A DNA stretch of 10,385 bases from Rhodospirillales bacterium. GTDB taxonomy: Bacteria; Pseudomonadota; Alphaproteobacteria; Rhodospirillales; Casp-alpha2. Positions 1 to 6,156 of this stretch are shown here, in pieces; positions within the stretch are counted from its first letter, which is position 1, and the number at the start of each line of letters is the position of its first letter. The notes under the pieces are model-generated. The model worked only from the letters and a program-made list of their open reading frames with translations. It made no database searches and was not told the origin of the DNA. The stretch spans positions 1 to 10,385 of the forward strand of contig JABJOR010000212.1 of assembly GCA_018664265.1 (NCBI GenBank), in the 5' to 3' direction. A program made the position numbers and the translations under genes.

Positions 1-47
1 AACAATGTGCTTTGGCTGCGATCTTCACCTTCAACAAAACGCTTCAT
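1..47 (-). CDS. IS1182-like transposase, N-terminal fragment cut by window edge
   Basis: Reading the minus strand from an ATG at 45-47 gives MKRFVEGEDRSQSTL, and the frame is still open at base 1. From memory this opening (basic start, then F-V/I-E-G-E-D-R-x-Q-x-T-L) is characteristic of IS1182-family DDE transposases, which continue with a section on a domain of unknown function before the catalytic core. A GGAGAG Shine-Dalgarno lies about 8 nt upstream on the minus strand (near 52-57), which supports the start. Only 15 residues are visible, so the family call rests on a short motif and nothing can be said about whether the transposase is intact. It points away from the sensor operon. Confidence 0.62.
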   Translation of the reverse strand, partial: MKRFVEGEDRSQSTL

Positions 48-130
48 GAGACTCTCCACCAAAGTGATGAAGTGATTCTATCAGAGTTATTGCAAAGCTC
101 TATTAATATTCACGTTTTTACACAGTCTGG
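1..130 (-). mobile_element. Probable end of an IS1182-like insertion sequence
   Basis: The transposase start at 47 implies that the element's left end (in transposase orientation) lies a short distance upstream, at higher coordinates. The stretch 113-130, read on the minus strand as CCAGACTGTGTAAAAACG, resembles terminal inverted repeats of this IS group (a GTGTAAAAAC-type end), so I place the boundary there tentatively. The matching repeat at the other end and any target duplication are outside the window. Bases 131-262 between this boundary and the stop of the response regulator gene show no ORF and no convincing terminator. Confidence 0.4.
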
Positions 131-262
131 ACCCTTAGCGGGCAATCAGAGGTATAATTGATCATGTCTGCCTATCGTAAGAAAGTCACTAATTTGAAAG
201 GCAATATTTGACCTGCTTGTAATCAAAACTCGGCATATGCAGATTCACACGACGGATTAGAA

Positions 263-1660
263 TTATTCTTTTTCAATCCCGTAGCGTTTCATTTTTTCCC
301 ATAGGCTCTTGCGCGAAATACCCAGTTCATCAGCAGCATGGCCGATAGCCCAATCACATTGGATTAAGGCATGATTGATGGCGGTGCGCTCAGCACTTTC
401 AACGGAATCCTTCAGAGTTTGAGAAGCCGTAAGTTCAGAGCGATCTTCATCAAGTGGCATCAGATCATGCGGGACAATTCGTGGACCGTCGCTTAAGGCT
501 ACGGCACGCTCAAGAATGTTACGAAGTTCACGCACATTTCCCGGAAAAGGCATGGACAGAAGCGTAGCTTCTGCTTCTGCAGAAAGTTTTTTATTGTGAA
601 GACGCATTTCGCTCGCGTGGTGGTCAACGAACATACGAGCAAGATATAAAATATCTTCTTGTCTGTCGCGCAGTGGCGGAATATGGACGTTGATGACGTT
701 AAGCCGCCAGTAGAGGTCAGAGCGGAAACGACCGTCTTTGACAGCTTCATCCAGCTCGACTTGCGTTGCTGCAATAATGCGAACATTCAATGGAATTGAC
801 TCGGTTCCCCCAACCCTGTCCACCACCTGTTCTTGCAGAACCCTTAATAATTTGATCTGGGTTTCCGCAGGAATTTCTGCAATTTCATCAAGAAAGATAG
901 AGCCTGTATTGGCTCGCTCAAATCTGCCAATGTGACGCTGGGTTGCCCCTGAGAATGCACCTTTTTCATGACCAAAAAGTTCGCTTTCAATCAGGTTTTG
1001 CGGCAAAGCCGCACAGTTCACCTTGATATAGGGCCTATCAACCCTACGGCTGTTATGATGAAGGAGTGATGCGACCACTTCCTTGCCTACGCCGGATTCA
1101 CCTGTAATTAAAACAGAACTATCGACTGTTGCCAGGCGGGCGACAAGACGCTCAATGCGCCGCATGGAAGCACTCTTGCCGAGCACACCACTACCTGGGC
1201 GGAATGTTTTTCCATCCATGCCAAGGGAATCGGCAGACAGGTTCTGGTCTTGAATTCGTGAAAGGTTTCGTTGGATTTTTTCAATAAATTCCTGAAGATC
1301 AAACGGTTTAGTGAGATAATCAAGAGCACCGGCTTTGACCAGGGCAACCGCGTCGGCAACCTCTCCGAACGCTGTCATTAAGATAACAGGTATGCCGGGG
1401 TAATGATGGGAAATAATATGAAACAAGTCAGCGCCGGATCCATCCGGCAGGCGAATGTCGCTGACGATCATATCGACATTGCCTTTTTCAAGTTGAAGGT
1501 GGGCTCCGGCGACATCGCAGGCTACTCTGACAGAAATTCCTTCAAGCCGTAATCTGTCCTCAAGGGAAAGACGCATGATTCCATCGTCTTCTATAATAAG
1601 CACACACAGATCGGAGATATCAATCTCGGGATTATAACCGGGGTCCAGAAGTTCTGACAT
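263..1660 (-). CDS. NtrC-family sigma-54-dependent response regulator
   Basis: Cytoplasmic transcription activator, 465 aa, the usual length for the NtrC class. Residues 18-130 form a receiver with an acidic patch (E24, D25, D26), phospho-acceptor D68 in SDIRLPDG, T96 and K118. Residues about 160-395 form the AAA+ domain: Walker A GESGVGKE (187-194), the sigma-54 contact loop GAFSGA (234-239), Walker B GSIFLDEI (253-260), an arginine-finger segment around 311-320 and sensor II GNVRELRN (374-381). The Fis-type helix-turn-helix is at about 425-460. The contact loop has Ser instead of the commoner Thr (GAFTGA), a conservative change. It is the last gene of the minus-strand operon, with its ATG 4 nt after the kinase stop and no strong ribosome site of its own, so translation is probably coupled. 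Its likely targets are the two palindromes and the sigma-54 promoter in the divergent control region. The role parallels AioR; the target assignment is inference. Confidence 0.93.
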   Translation of the reverse strand: MSELLDPGYNPEIDISDLCVLIIEDDGIMRLSLEDRLRLEGISVRVACDVAGAHLQLEKGNVDMIVSDIRLPDGSGADLFHIISHHYPGIPVILMTAFGEVADAVALVKAGALDYLTKPFDLQEFIEKIQRNLSRIQDQNLSADSLGMDGKTFRPGSGVLGKSASMRRIERLVARLATVDSSVLITGESGVGKEVVASLLHHNSRRVDRPYIKVNCAALPQNLIESELFGHEKGAFSGATQRHIGRFERANTGSIFLDEIAEIPAETQIKLLRVLQEQVVDRVGGTESIPLNVRIIAATQVELDEAVKDGRFRSDLYWRLNVINVHIPPLRDRQEDILYLARMFVDHHASEMRLHNKKLSAEAEATLLSMPFPGNVRELRNILERAVALSDGPRIVPHDLMPLDEDRSELTASQTLKDSVESAERTAINHALIQCDWAIGHAADELGISRKSLWEKMKRYGIEKE

Positions 1661-1664
1661 GGTG

Positions 1665-3137
1665 TTATGTGCTCAATTCAATCAAAGGCAGGGTTACTTT
1701 AAACTGCGTGCCCATTCCAACCTCACTTTCAACCTCAATAACGCCTTGCATGCTTTCGGCCAGTCGGTAGACGATCCAAAGCCCAAGCCCGGTGCCATTG
1801 ATTTTTGTAGTGAAAAAAGGATCAAAAAGTTGAGATTTGTATTGCGCCGGAATGCCCGGCCCGTCGTCTGTTACAACCAAAATAATAGTATCGCTATTCT
1901 GTCGCGTGCTAAAGGATACAACGCCTTTATCAGGAAGGGCCTGAATTGAATTTTTTAAAAGATTGAGAACTATCTGTTGAACACGACGCCTGTTAATCAA
2001 TACTTGTTCCCCTAACGTGTTATCCCAATTCAGGATAATATCGCGATCATTGATTTCCGAGACAACAATATCGCGCAGGTCTTCAAGAGAAGATGAGTTA
2101 TCTGTGCCATGGGCTTCTTCCGTGCGAAGTTCGATCAAAAGACTTTCAACAATATTCTTAATTCTGTTCAAGCCTTTGTCGAGCAGTGGAAGATATCGTT
2201 CGACCAGTTCCGGATCATCGGGGTGTTTTTTCAGGGTGTCGATGCAATTCATCAGGCCCGCCAGGGGGTTATTGACTTCATGGGCGACACCAGCACTTAT
2301 TCTGCCGAGTGCAACCAGTTTTTCACTAACGGCAATTTGCTCTTCCAATGACTTTTTTTCGACCATTTCTTTGGCCATTTTGTTAAAGGCATTGGCAAGG
2401 ACTCCCAATTCATCATCAAAATTAACAGGGATAGGTTTAATATCTGAAAGTTCTCCACTGCTGACAGCCTCAATGCCTTCTGTCATGGCTGTAAGTGGTT
2501 TGGTTATTCTTCTGGAAATCATAGTGCCAAGAAAACTGCCAAGGGCCACCAGAGCGAGTGTCATTCCAATGATGACAAAAGAAGACCGTTGAGCTTTCTG
2601 GTACAGCTCTTTATAGGAAAGCCGAACACGTACGACACCCAGTAATTTTCCATCAGAATAAATTGGTGCAACAGCTTCAAGGAATCCTTTTACACTAATA
2701 TCAGTGTTCAAAATGGTTGGTACGCGAACCTCTTTGGAGGCTGTAAAGAAACGCGTTTCCACCTCCCCTGAATGTATAAGAGGCATACCCAATGGATTAT
2801 TGCCGGGGTTCAGGTGGGCAAGAACATTACCGTCCGGGTCTTGTATCATGCCTGTCAGGATCTTGGTGTCCTGCATTCCATCCGACGCATCGTTCGCCAT
2901 GTTTTTAAGGCTTTTGTAAAGCGACCAAGAATCATTTTGCAAGATATCATCCGGGGCTGTTACAGCAACAGAATGGGCCAGCAACAATGCTTTGCTTTCC
3001 AATTCTGTTTGATATCTTTGCCAATCCAGAGTGACAATGACGGCGCCAATGGTAAAGGCCACACCAGCAACAACAGCAGTAATCGTCAGGGCAAACTTGA
3101 CGGATAATCCTTTGGGCGGGAAATAGGGTCTCGTCAT
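1665..3137 (-). CDS. Membrane sensor histidine kinase (AioS/NtrB-like)
   Basis: Inner-membrane kinase of 490 aa. A transmembrane helix at about 14-38 and a second at about 186-208 enclose a periplasmic region of roughly 147 residues, probably a Cache/PAS-like fold. A HAMP linker follows (about 209-262). The HisKA region carries H286 in the motif AGVAHEVNNPLAG, typical of NtrB/PleC-like kinases. The ATPase domain shows N-box NLLKNSIQA (392-400), G1 DDGPGIP (424-430), F-box FDPFFTTK (438-445) and G2 GTGLGLWIV (448-456), so all catalytic elements are present. Its ATG overlaps the stop of the binding-protein gene (ATGA, 3134-3137), a sign of coupled translation and a fixed partner. The periplasmic domain presumably reads the ligand-loaded binding protein, as proposed for AioS with AioX. 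It should phosphorylate the adjacent NtrC-class regulator. Confidence 0.92.
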   Translation of the reverse strand: MTRPYFPPKGLSVKFALTITAVVAGVAFTIGAVIVTLDWQRYQTELESKALLLAHSVAVTAPDDILQNDSWSLYKSLKNMANDASDGMQDTKILTGMIQDPDGNVLAHLNPGNNPLGMPLIHSGEVETRFFTASKEVRVPTILNTDISVKGFLEAVAPIYSDGKLLGVVRVRLSYKELYQKAQRSSFVIIGMTLALVALGSFLGTMISRRITKPLTAMTEGIEAVSSGELSDIKPIPVNFDDELGVLANAFNKMAKEMVEKKSLEEQIAVSEKLVALGRISAGVAHEVNNPLAGLMNCIDTLKKHPDDPELVERYLPLLDKGLNRIKNIVESLLIELRTEEAHGTDNSSSLEDLRDIVVSEINDRDIILNWDNTLGEQVLINRRRVQQIVLNLLKNSIQALPDKGVVSFSTRQNSDTIILVVTDDGPGIPAQYKSQLFDPFFTTKINGTGLGLWIVYRLAESMQGVIEVESEVGMGTQFKVTLPLIELST

Positions 3138-4069
3138 TCGGTGATGCCTGTGTTGACTTCCGTTCCATATGTAACAGGGCCTCCGCCTGGTTGGGCAGCC
3201 CGAACAGAAGCAACCATCTCACGGATGTTATCAAAAAGGTCTGGTCTTGGGTCACCGAAACCATCCAGCTTCAGGCCTTCAAGAAACTTACGCCCATCGG
3301 GGTCTTTATCCATTCCGGTGATAATGTTTTTCATCTGCCAAACAGTTTCAAAATCAACACCGAGGCGAGCAACCAATGGCGGGAACCCGAAGGCTGGTGA
3401 TTGTTTGATAACACGGGTCTTGGTCGCCAGCTCAGGGCTGAATTCTTGCAGATACTCCCAGATATAAGAGTCAACCGCACCACCATCGGCAAAACGCTCT
3501 GCTACAGCCTCGACAGTTTCTGCATGGTTAAATGTAAAGAAGGTTTGTCGGAAGAAGGCCTCTTTATTGGTTCCTTTTTCGGCAAGCAAATATTGCGGAT
3601 ACAGGTACCCGGAATTGGAATCCGGATCGGAGTATGCGAATACTTTATCCTGCAGATCATCAAGTGTTTGGTAGGGACTGTCTTTATGAACGATGATAAA
3701 TGAGTGGTAGAGTGGGTTTCCGCGGTAAACGGGAATTGAGATCAATTTTATAAATTCCGGATCGCGGTTCTGCACATAGGGGAAACCACAAATCCAGGCA
3801 AAATCCAAACTGCCGGATACCAGCAAGTCCATGACTTCCCGGTAAGAACGGCGTCGCACAAACTCGACCGGTTGGCTCATTTTTTTGCTGAGGTAATGCG
3901 CCCATTGATCAAGGAAGCGAAGGTTCTCGCGAACGACGACGGCTGTCAGGCCAAACCGGATAGGCTCAACGGCCTCTGCGGTCTCCAGACTCTCGGCGCG
4001 TGTGTTATGCCCCATGCTGATACACAGCAATACGGATAGCCAGATAGCTGTTAACCAGGATTTATTCAA
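3134..4069 (-). CDS. PhnD-like periplasmic binding protein, putative ligand sensor
   Basis: Exported solute-binding protein of 311 aa. The signal peptide has a basic start, a hydrophobic core at about 7-19 and probable cleavage near residues 25-26 (TRA/ES). The mature part has the PhnD/phosphate-phosphonate-binding-family pattern: IRFGLTAVVVRENLRFL near 37-53, DFAWICGFPYV (89-99), and the phosphate-loop-like SDPDSNSGYLYPQYLL near 147-162. C94 is the only Cys left after signal cleavage. No permease or ATPase gene is adjacent; instead a histidine kinase overlaps it by 4 bp, so sensing rather than transport is the likely job, as with AioX and ArxX or the PhnD-like domain of TtrS. The start is TTG, chosen because AGGAGA (minus strand, 4075-4080) sits at proper spacing and gives an intact signal peptide. 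The ligand is unknown; an oxyanion is plausible. Confidence 0.87.
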   Translation of the reverse strand: MNKSWLTAIWLSVLLCISMGHNTRAESLETAEAVEPIRFGLTAVVVRENLRFLDQWAHYLSKKMSQPVEFVRRRSYREVMDLLVSGSLDFAWICGFPYVQNRDPEFIKLISIPVYRGNPLYHSFIIVHKDSPYQTLDDLQDKVFAYSDPDSNSGYLYPQYLLAEKGTNKEAFFRQTFFTFNHAETVEAVAERFADGGAVDSYIWEYLQEFSPELATKTRVIKQSPAFGFPPLVARLGVDFETVWQMKNIITGMDKDPDGRKFLEGLKLDGFGDPRPDLFDNIREMVASVRAAQPGGGPVTYGTEVNTGITE

Positions 4070-4074
4070 AGAAG

Positions 4075-4080
4075 TCTCCT
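4075..4080 (-). promoter_or_regulatory. Shine-Dalgarno fixing a TTG start
   Basis: On the minus strand this reads AGGAGA, five to six nt before the TTG at 4067-4069. No ATG in this frame nearby would preserve the signal peptide, so it decides the start of the binding-protein gene. Confidence 0.7.
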
Positions 4081-4198
4081 GATAGAAAATTTCAGGACTT
4101 TTAACGATACGGTCCTTACCCTGTTCTTTGGCTTATAGCCGCCCGATATAGCGTTCGTATTGTCCCACTGATGGAAGTATCAACACATTCTTTTAAAA

Positions 4199-4222
4199 CT
4201 GCAACCTCTCGCATTGTTGCAG
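4199..4222. repeat. Inverted repeat CTGCAAC-N10-GTTGCAG
   Basis: Two perfect 7-bp arms (4199-4205 and 4216-4222) flank a 10-nt centre. It lies about 130 bp upstream of the binding-protein start. It differs in sequence from the GTTACC palindromes, so if it is an operator it belongs to another regulator or to control of the leftward operon. No T-run follows, which argues against a terminator. Confidence 0.4.
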
Positions 4223-4258
4223 GGGTTGGTTTTAAGCTGATATGTCAGAATGGTTTCT

Positions 4259-4282
4259 TTTAGATGTTACCTTTTGGTAACA
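4259..4282 (+). promoter_or_regulatory. Distal activator site (UAS 1), GTTACC-TTTT-GGTAAC
   Basis: A perfect 18-bp palindrome TGTTACC-TTTT-GGTAACA (4265-4282) preceded by TTTAGA. Its centre is about 203 bp upstream of the predicted sigma-54 start site, in the range normal for NtrC-class enhancers. The 13-bp left part TTTAGATGTTACC recurs identically at the proximal site. The likely binder is the activator encoded at 263-1660. Confidence 0.78.
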
Positions 4283-4304
4283 CGGCTTATCTAACAACCT
4301 GCTA

Positions 4305-4317
4305 TAACCCATTGATT
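4305..4317 (-). promoter_or_regulatory. Candidate IHF binding site
   Basis: TAACCCATTGATT is a full match to the reverse complement of the IHF core consensus (WATCAA-N4-TTR). It lies between the two activator palindromes, where a bend could bring the distal site towards the proximal one and the polymerase. The consensus is loose, so chance matches occur; the position is what raises it. Confidence 0.5.
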
Positions 4318-4351
4318 CATTAAATGTTTATCAGCCCGGTTACTGACTTGG

Positions 4352-4374
4352 TTTAGATGTTACCAACGGGTAAC
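4352..4374 (+). promoter_or_regulatory. Proximal activator site (UAS 2), GTTACC-AACG-GGTAAC
   Basis: A second perfect 16-bp palindrome (4359-4374), again with the TTTAGAT prefix at 4352-4358 in the same orientation. Its centre is exactly 93 bp from that of the distal copy, close to nine helical turns, so both would face the same side of the DNA. It sits about 110 bp upstream of the predicted transcription start. The 4-nt centre differs between the copies while the arms are identical, which is the pattern of a dimer operator. A lone GGTTAC half-site lies just upstream (4338-4343). Confidence 0.78.
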
Positions 4375-4450
4375 GACAGATGCTGGTTATCCACAGGTAC
4401 TGCTTGGGAAACTTTACAAGAATTGAGCAATAACAAGGTTCTACTGATTA

Positions 4451-4467
4451 TGGCATGAAAACTGCTT
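4451..4467 (+). promoter_or_regulatory. Sigma-54 (-24/-12) promoter
   Basis: TGGCATGAAAACTGCTT matches the sigma-54 consensus TGGCAC-N5-TTGCW closely. The invariant GG (4452-4453) and GC (4464-4465) are separated by exactly 10 nt. The predicted start is near 4477, leaving a leader of about 75 nt before the cytochrome TTG. The nearby NtrC-class gene and the two upstream palindromes make this an unusually well-supported promoter call. Confidence 0.83.
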
Positions 4468-4538
4468 ATTAAACCCCGAAAAACAGAGTCCTCCGGCCTT
4501 GTACGCGTGCGCTGGAATTGGGCTAAATAAAGTTAAAC

Positions 4539-4543
4539 AGGGG
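4539..4543 (+). promoter_or_regulatory. Ribosome binding site deciding the cytochrome TTG start
   Basis: AGGGG lies 8 nt before TTG 4552. An in-frame TAA at 4534-4536 blocks longer versions, and the next in-frame ATG falls after the membrane anchor and first haem motif, so TTG is the only start that keeps the anchor. Confidence 0.75.
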
Positions 4544-4551
4544 CTGGTCGC

Positions 4552-6066
4552 TTGAAGATAGGGTTTACGCTTACGTTTGGTTCTGTAATCGCTGGTATTG
4601 CAATTATCCTTGTTGCCCTGTCAGGATTATGGTTCGTTCAGGAAGTCTATACATCTCGTTCAGAATTTTGTGGTGGTTCCTGCCACACCATGAGTGAACA
4701 ATTTGCTGCATGGAAAAACAACAAGCACCATGCCAGCCAAAATGAAAATGGCACACAGGCCGAATGTATCGAATGTCATTTCCTGCCAGGTGAAAAACAT
4801 GGCGTTAAGGCCAAGTTGGAAGGCCTGCGTCATCTCGCAGCGTATCTGTACAATCCCGATGCCCCGTTGCCAATTCGCCCGGTTATCAAGGATGGTGCCT
4901 GTCTTCAATCCGGCTGCCATTCCATTGAGACGTTGCAGGACAAGGAAATTAAGTTTACTGAGAAAATTCGCTTCAAGCACAAAGCTCACTTTACGGACAA
5001 AGCCCTCGAAGGGCAGAAACTGACATGCGACACTTGCCACTTTAAAGTGACTGCAGAGAAGCATTTTGAAGTCCCGAAAGATATTTGTTTTCTTTGTCAC
5101 TTGAAACTGGAAAAGCCAACCCTTGATAAGGCTATCCTGACAAAAGTGACAATCGGTGATGCCGAAGTGGAAAAAATCAGCTTTGCGCAAAGAGCGACGA
5201 TCAATTTCAACGAAGGTGCCTCGAAGTGTGATATCTGCCATGTCATTCCGACAAATTCCCTGCAGGGGCAGCTCAGCGCGGATGATTCCAAGGTTAAGGC
5301 AATCACCCATCAAACCATTCAGGAATCCGGTGCGGCTTGTGAGGGCTGTCATTTTGAAATTGTCAGGGGCCATGGAGAAATTAACACCGGGAACGTTGTC
5401 TCGAACGGGTGCCTGACATGTCATAATCGTAGCGATGAATTACTTGCCAAGGCCAGCGATGGTAAATTGATGCACGATGAGCATGTCGGCAAAAGCACAG
5501 CTGATTGTTTCGATTGTCATAGCGTCATTGAACATGAGAACCGCACAGATCATCTGGAATTCGTTCGCAAGGATTGCACGCTATGCCATCAGGATCAGCA
5601 TAAATATCAGAAGATTCTTCTTGCCGGCATCCCTGTCAGTGAAGGTATCAGTACCTCCCCGCACCTTATGTACAAGGTCAATACGAACTGCATGGCCTGT
5701 CACCTTCAAAAGAAAATGAGCAAGGGACATGCCGTGCGCACTGGCGCCCCGGAAACGTGTGCAGCCTGCCATACCCCGGAACATAAAAAAATGTTGGCGG
5801 ATTGGCTTGAGCAACTCGACGGTGAAGTCAGTGACGCTACAGACTTTGAACTGGAAGTTCTGGAATTACTGGAAACCGCTACGCAAAGAGGAGACTCAGT
5901 AGAGAAGCTGTCGGAAGCGCGGGAAATGATTGCAGCCGGACAGAAGTTCCTGGAAATCGTTCGCATTGGTAACGGTGTCCATAACAAGAAATATGCCATC
6001 ACCATTCTGGATGAAGCATTTGGAAATTTTGAAGAGGCCATCGATTTGTTGAACGAAGGCAATTGA
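4552..6066 (+). CDS. NapC/NirT-like membrane-anchored multihaem cytochrome c with 12 candidate haem sites
   Basis: Predicted periplasmic electron carrier of 504 aa, held by one N-terminal helix (about 5-30) that is not followed by a cleavage site. The N-terminus resembles NapC/NrfH quinol dehydrogenases: the helix, then a first haem site followed by Thr-Met (CHTM, 44-47). Haem motifs in order begin at C40 (CGGSCH, CX3CH), C72, C117 (CLQSGCH, CX4CH), C159, C179, C226, C263, C287, C319, C342, C380 and C403; the ten not annotated are regular CXXCH. A haem-free helical tail (about 408-504) includes GNGVHNKKYA, similar to tails of other multihaem cytochromes. NapC itself is about 200 aa with four haems, so this looks like a quinol-oxidising anchor fused to a longer haem wire. 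As first gene of the operon, it would link the quinone pool to the ferredoxin and molybdoenzyme. Two of the 12 sites are non-canonical, so the haem number could be 10-12. Confidence 0.9.
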   Translation: MKIGFTLTFGSVIAGIAIILVALSGLWFVQEVYTSRSEFCGGSCHTMSEQFAAWKNNKHHASQNENGTQAECIECHFLPGEKHGVKAKLEGLRHLAAYLYNPDAPLPIRPVIKDGACLQSGCHSIETLQDKEIKFTEKIRFKHKAHFTDKALEGQKLTCDTCHFKVTAEKHFEVPKDICFLCHLKLEKPTLDKAILTKVTIGDAEVEKISFAQRATINFNEGASKCDICHVIPTNSLQGQLSADDSKVKAITHQTIQESGAACEGCHFEIVRGHGEINTGNVVSNGCLTCHNRSDELLAKASDGKLMHDEHVGKSTADCFDCHSVIEHENRTDHLEFVRKDCTLCHQDQHKYQKILLAGIPVSEGISTSPHLMYKVNTNCMACHLQKKMSKGHAVRTGAPETCAACHTPEHKKMLADWLEQLDGEVSDATDFELEVLELLETATQRGDSVEKLSEAREMIAAGQKFLEIVRIGNGVHNKKYAITILDEAFGNFEEAIDLLNEGN

Positions 6067-6119
6067 GAAAAAAGGGGCAAAGACCTCTGAGGGAACAGGA
6101 TCAAATATCGACACATAAT

Positions 6120-6156
6120 GGAGGAAGCCACGATGAAAAGGAGAGTGAGACGATGA
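6120..6156 (+). promoter_or_regulatory. Ribosome site and possible 7-codon leader overlapping the ferredoxin start
   Basis: GGAGGA (6120-6125) sits 7 nt before ATG 6133, which opens a 7-codon frame (MKRRVRR) whose TGA (6154-6156) overlaps the ferredoxin ATG (6153-6155). Inside that mini-frame is AGGAG (6139-6143), 9 nt before ATG 6153. It may be a coupling leader or chance; the second ribosome site alone would suffice for the ferredoxin. Confidence 0.35.

Larger units (their letters stand above)
4070..4551. promoter_or_regulatory. Divergent control region between sensor and respiratory operons
   Basis: 482 bp with no convincing gene on either strand. From left to right it holds the binding-protein ribosome site, a 7-bp-stem inverted repeat (4199-4222), the distal activator palindrome (4259-4282), an IHF-like site (4305-4317), the proximal palindrome (4352-4374), a perfect DnaA-box 9-mer TTATCCACA (4387-4395), the -24/-12 promoter (4451-4467) and a leader of about 75 nt with an AGGGG ribosome site. 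For the leftward sensor operon I see no strong promoter. A minus-strand TTGATA near 4178-4183 could be a -35 but has only a poor -10 partner, so that operon's start is unresolved. Confidence 0.75.

Noticed and set aside
2017..2592. Plus-strand open frame of 191 codons within the kinase gene
   Set aside because: Ser/Arg-rich translation typical of an antisense shadow; the kinase motifs are on the other strand.
4199..4222. Rho-independent terminator in the control region
   Set aside because: The 7-bp arms have a 10-nt loop and no T-run on either strand, and no gene ends here.
4387..4395. Replication origin or DnaA-box cluster
   Set aside because: Only one box is seen, without an AT-rich unwinding region, further boxes or replication genes.
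4660..5424. Long minus-strand open frame of 254 codons inside the cytochrome gene
   Set aside because: It is antisense to a gene with 12 ordered haem motifs, has no recognisable domain and no supporting ribosome site; a shadow of the real gene.
6063..6152. Extended ferredoxin start overlapping the cytochrome stop
   Set aside because: It would put about 30 charged residues before the Tat motif, uses TTG, and ATG 6153 has a good ribosome site.
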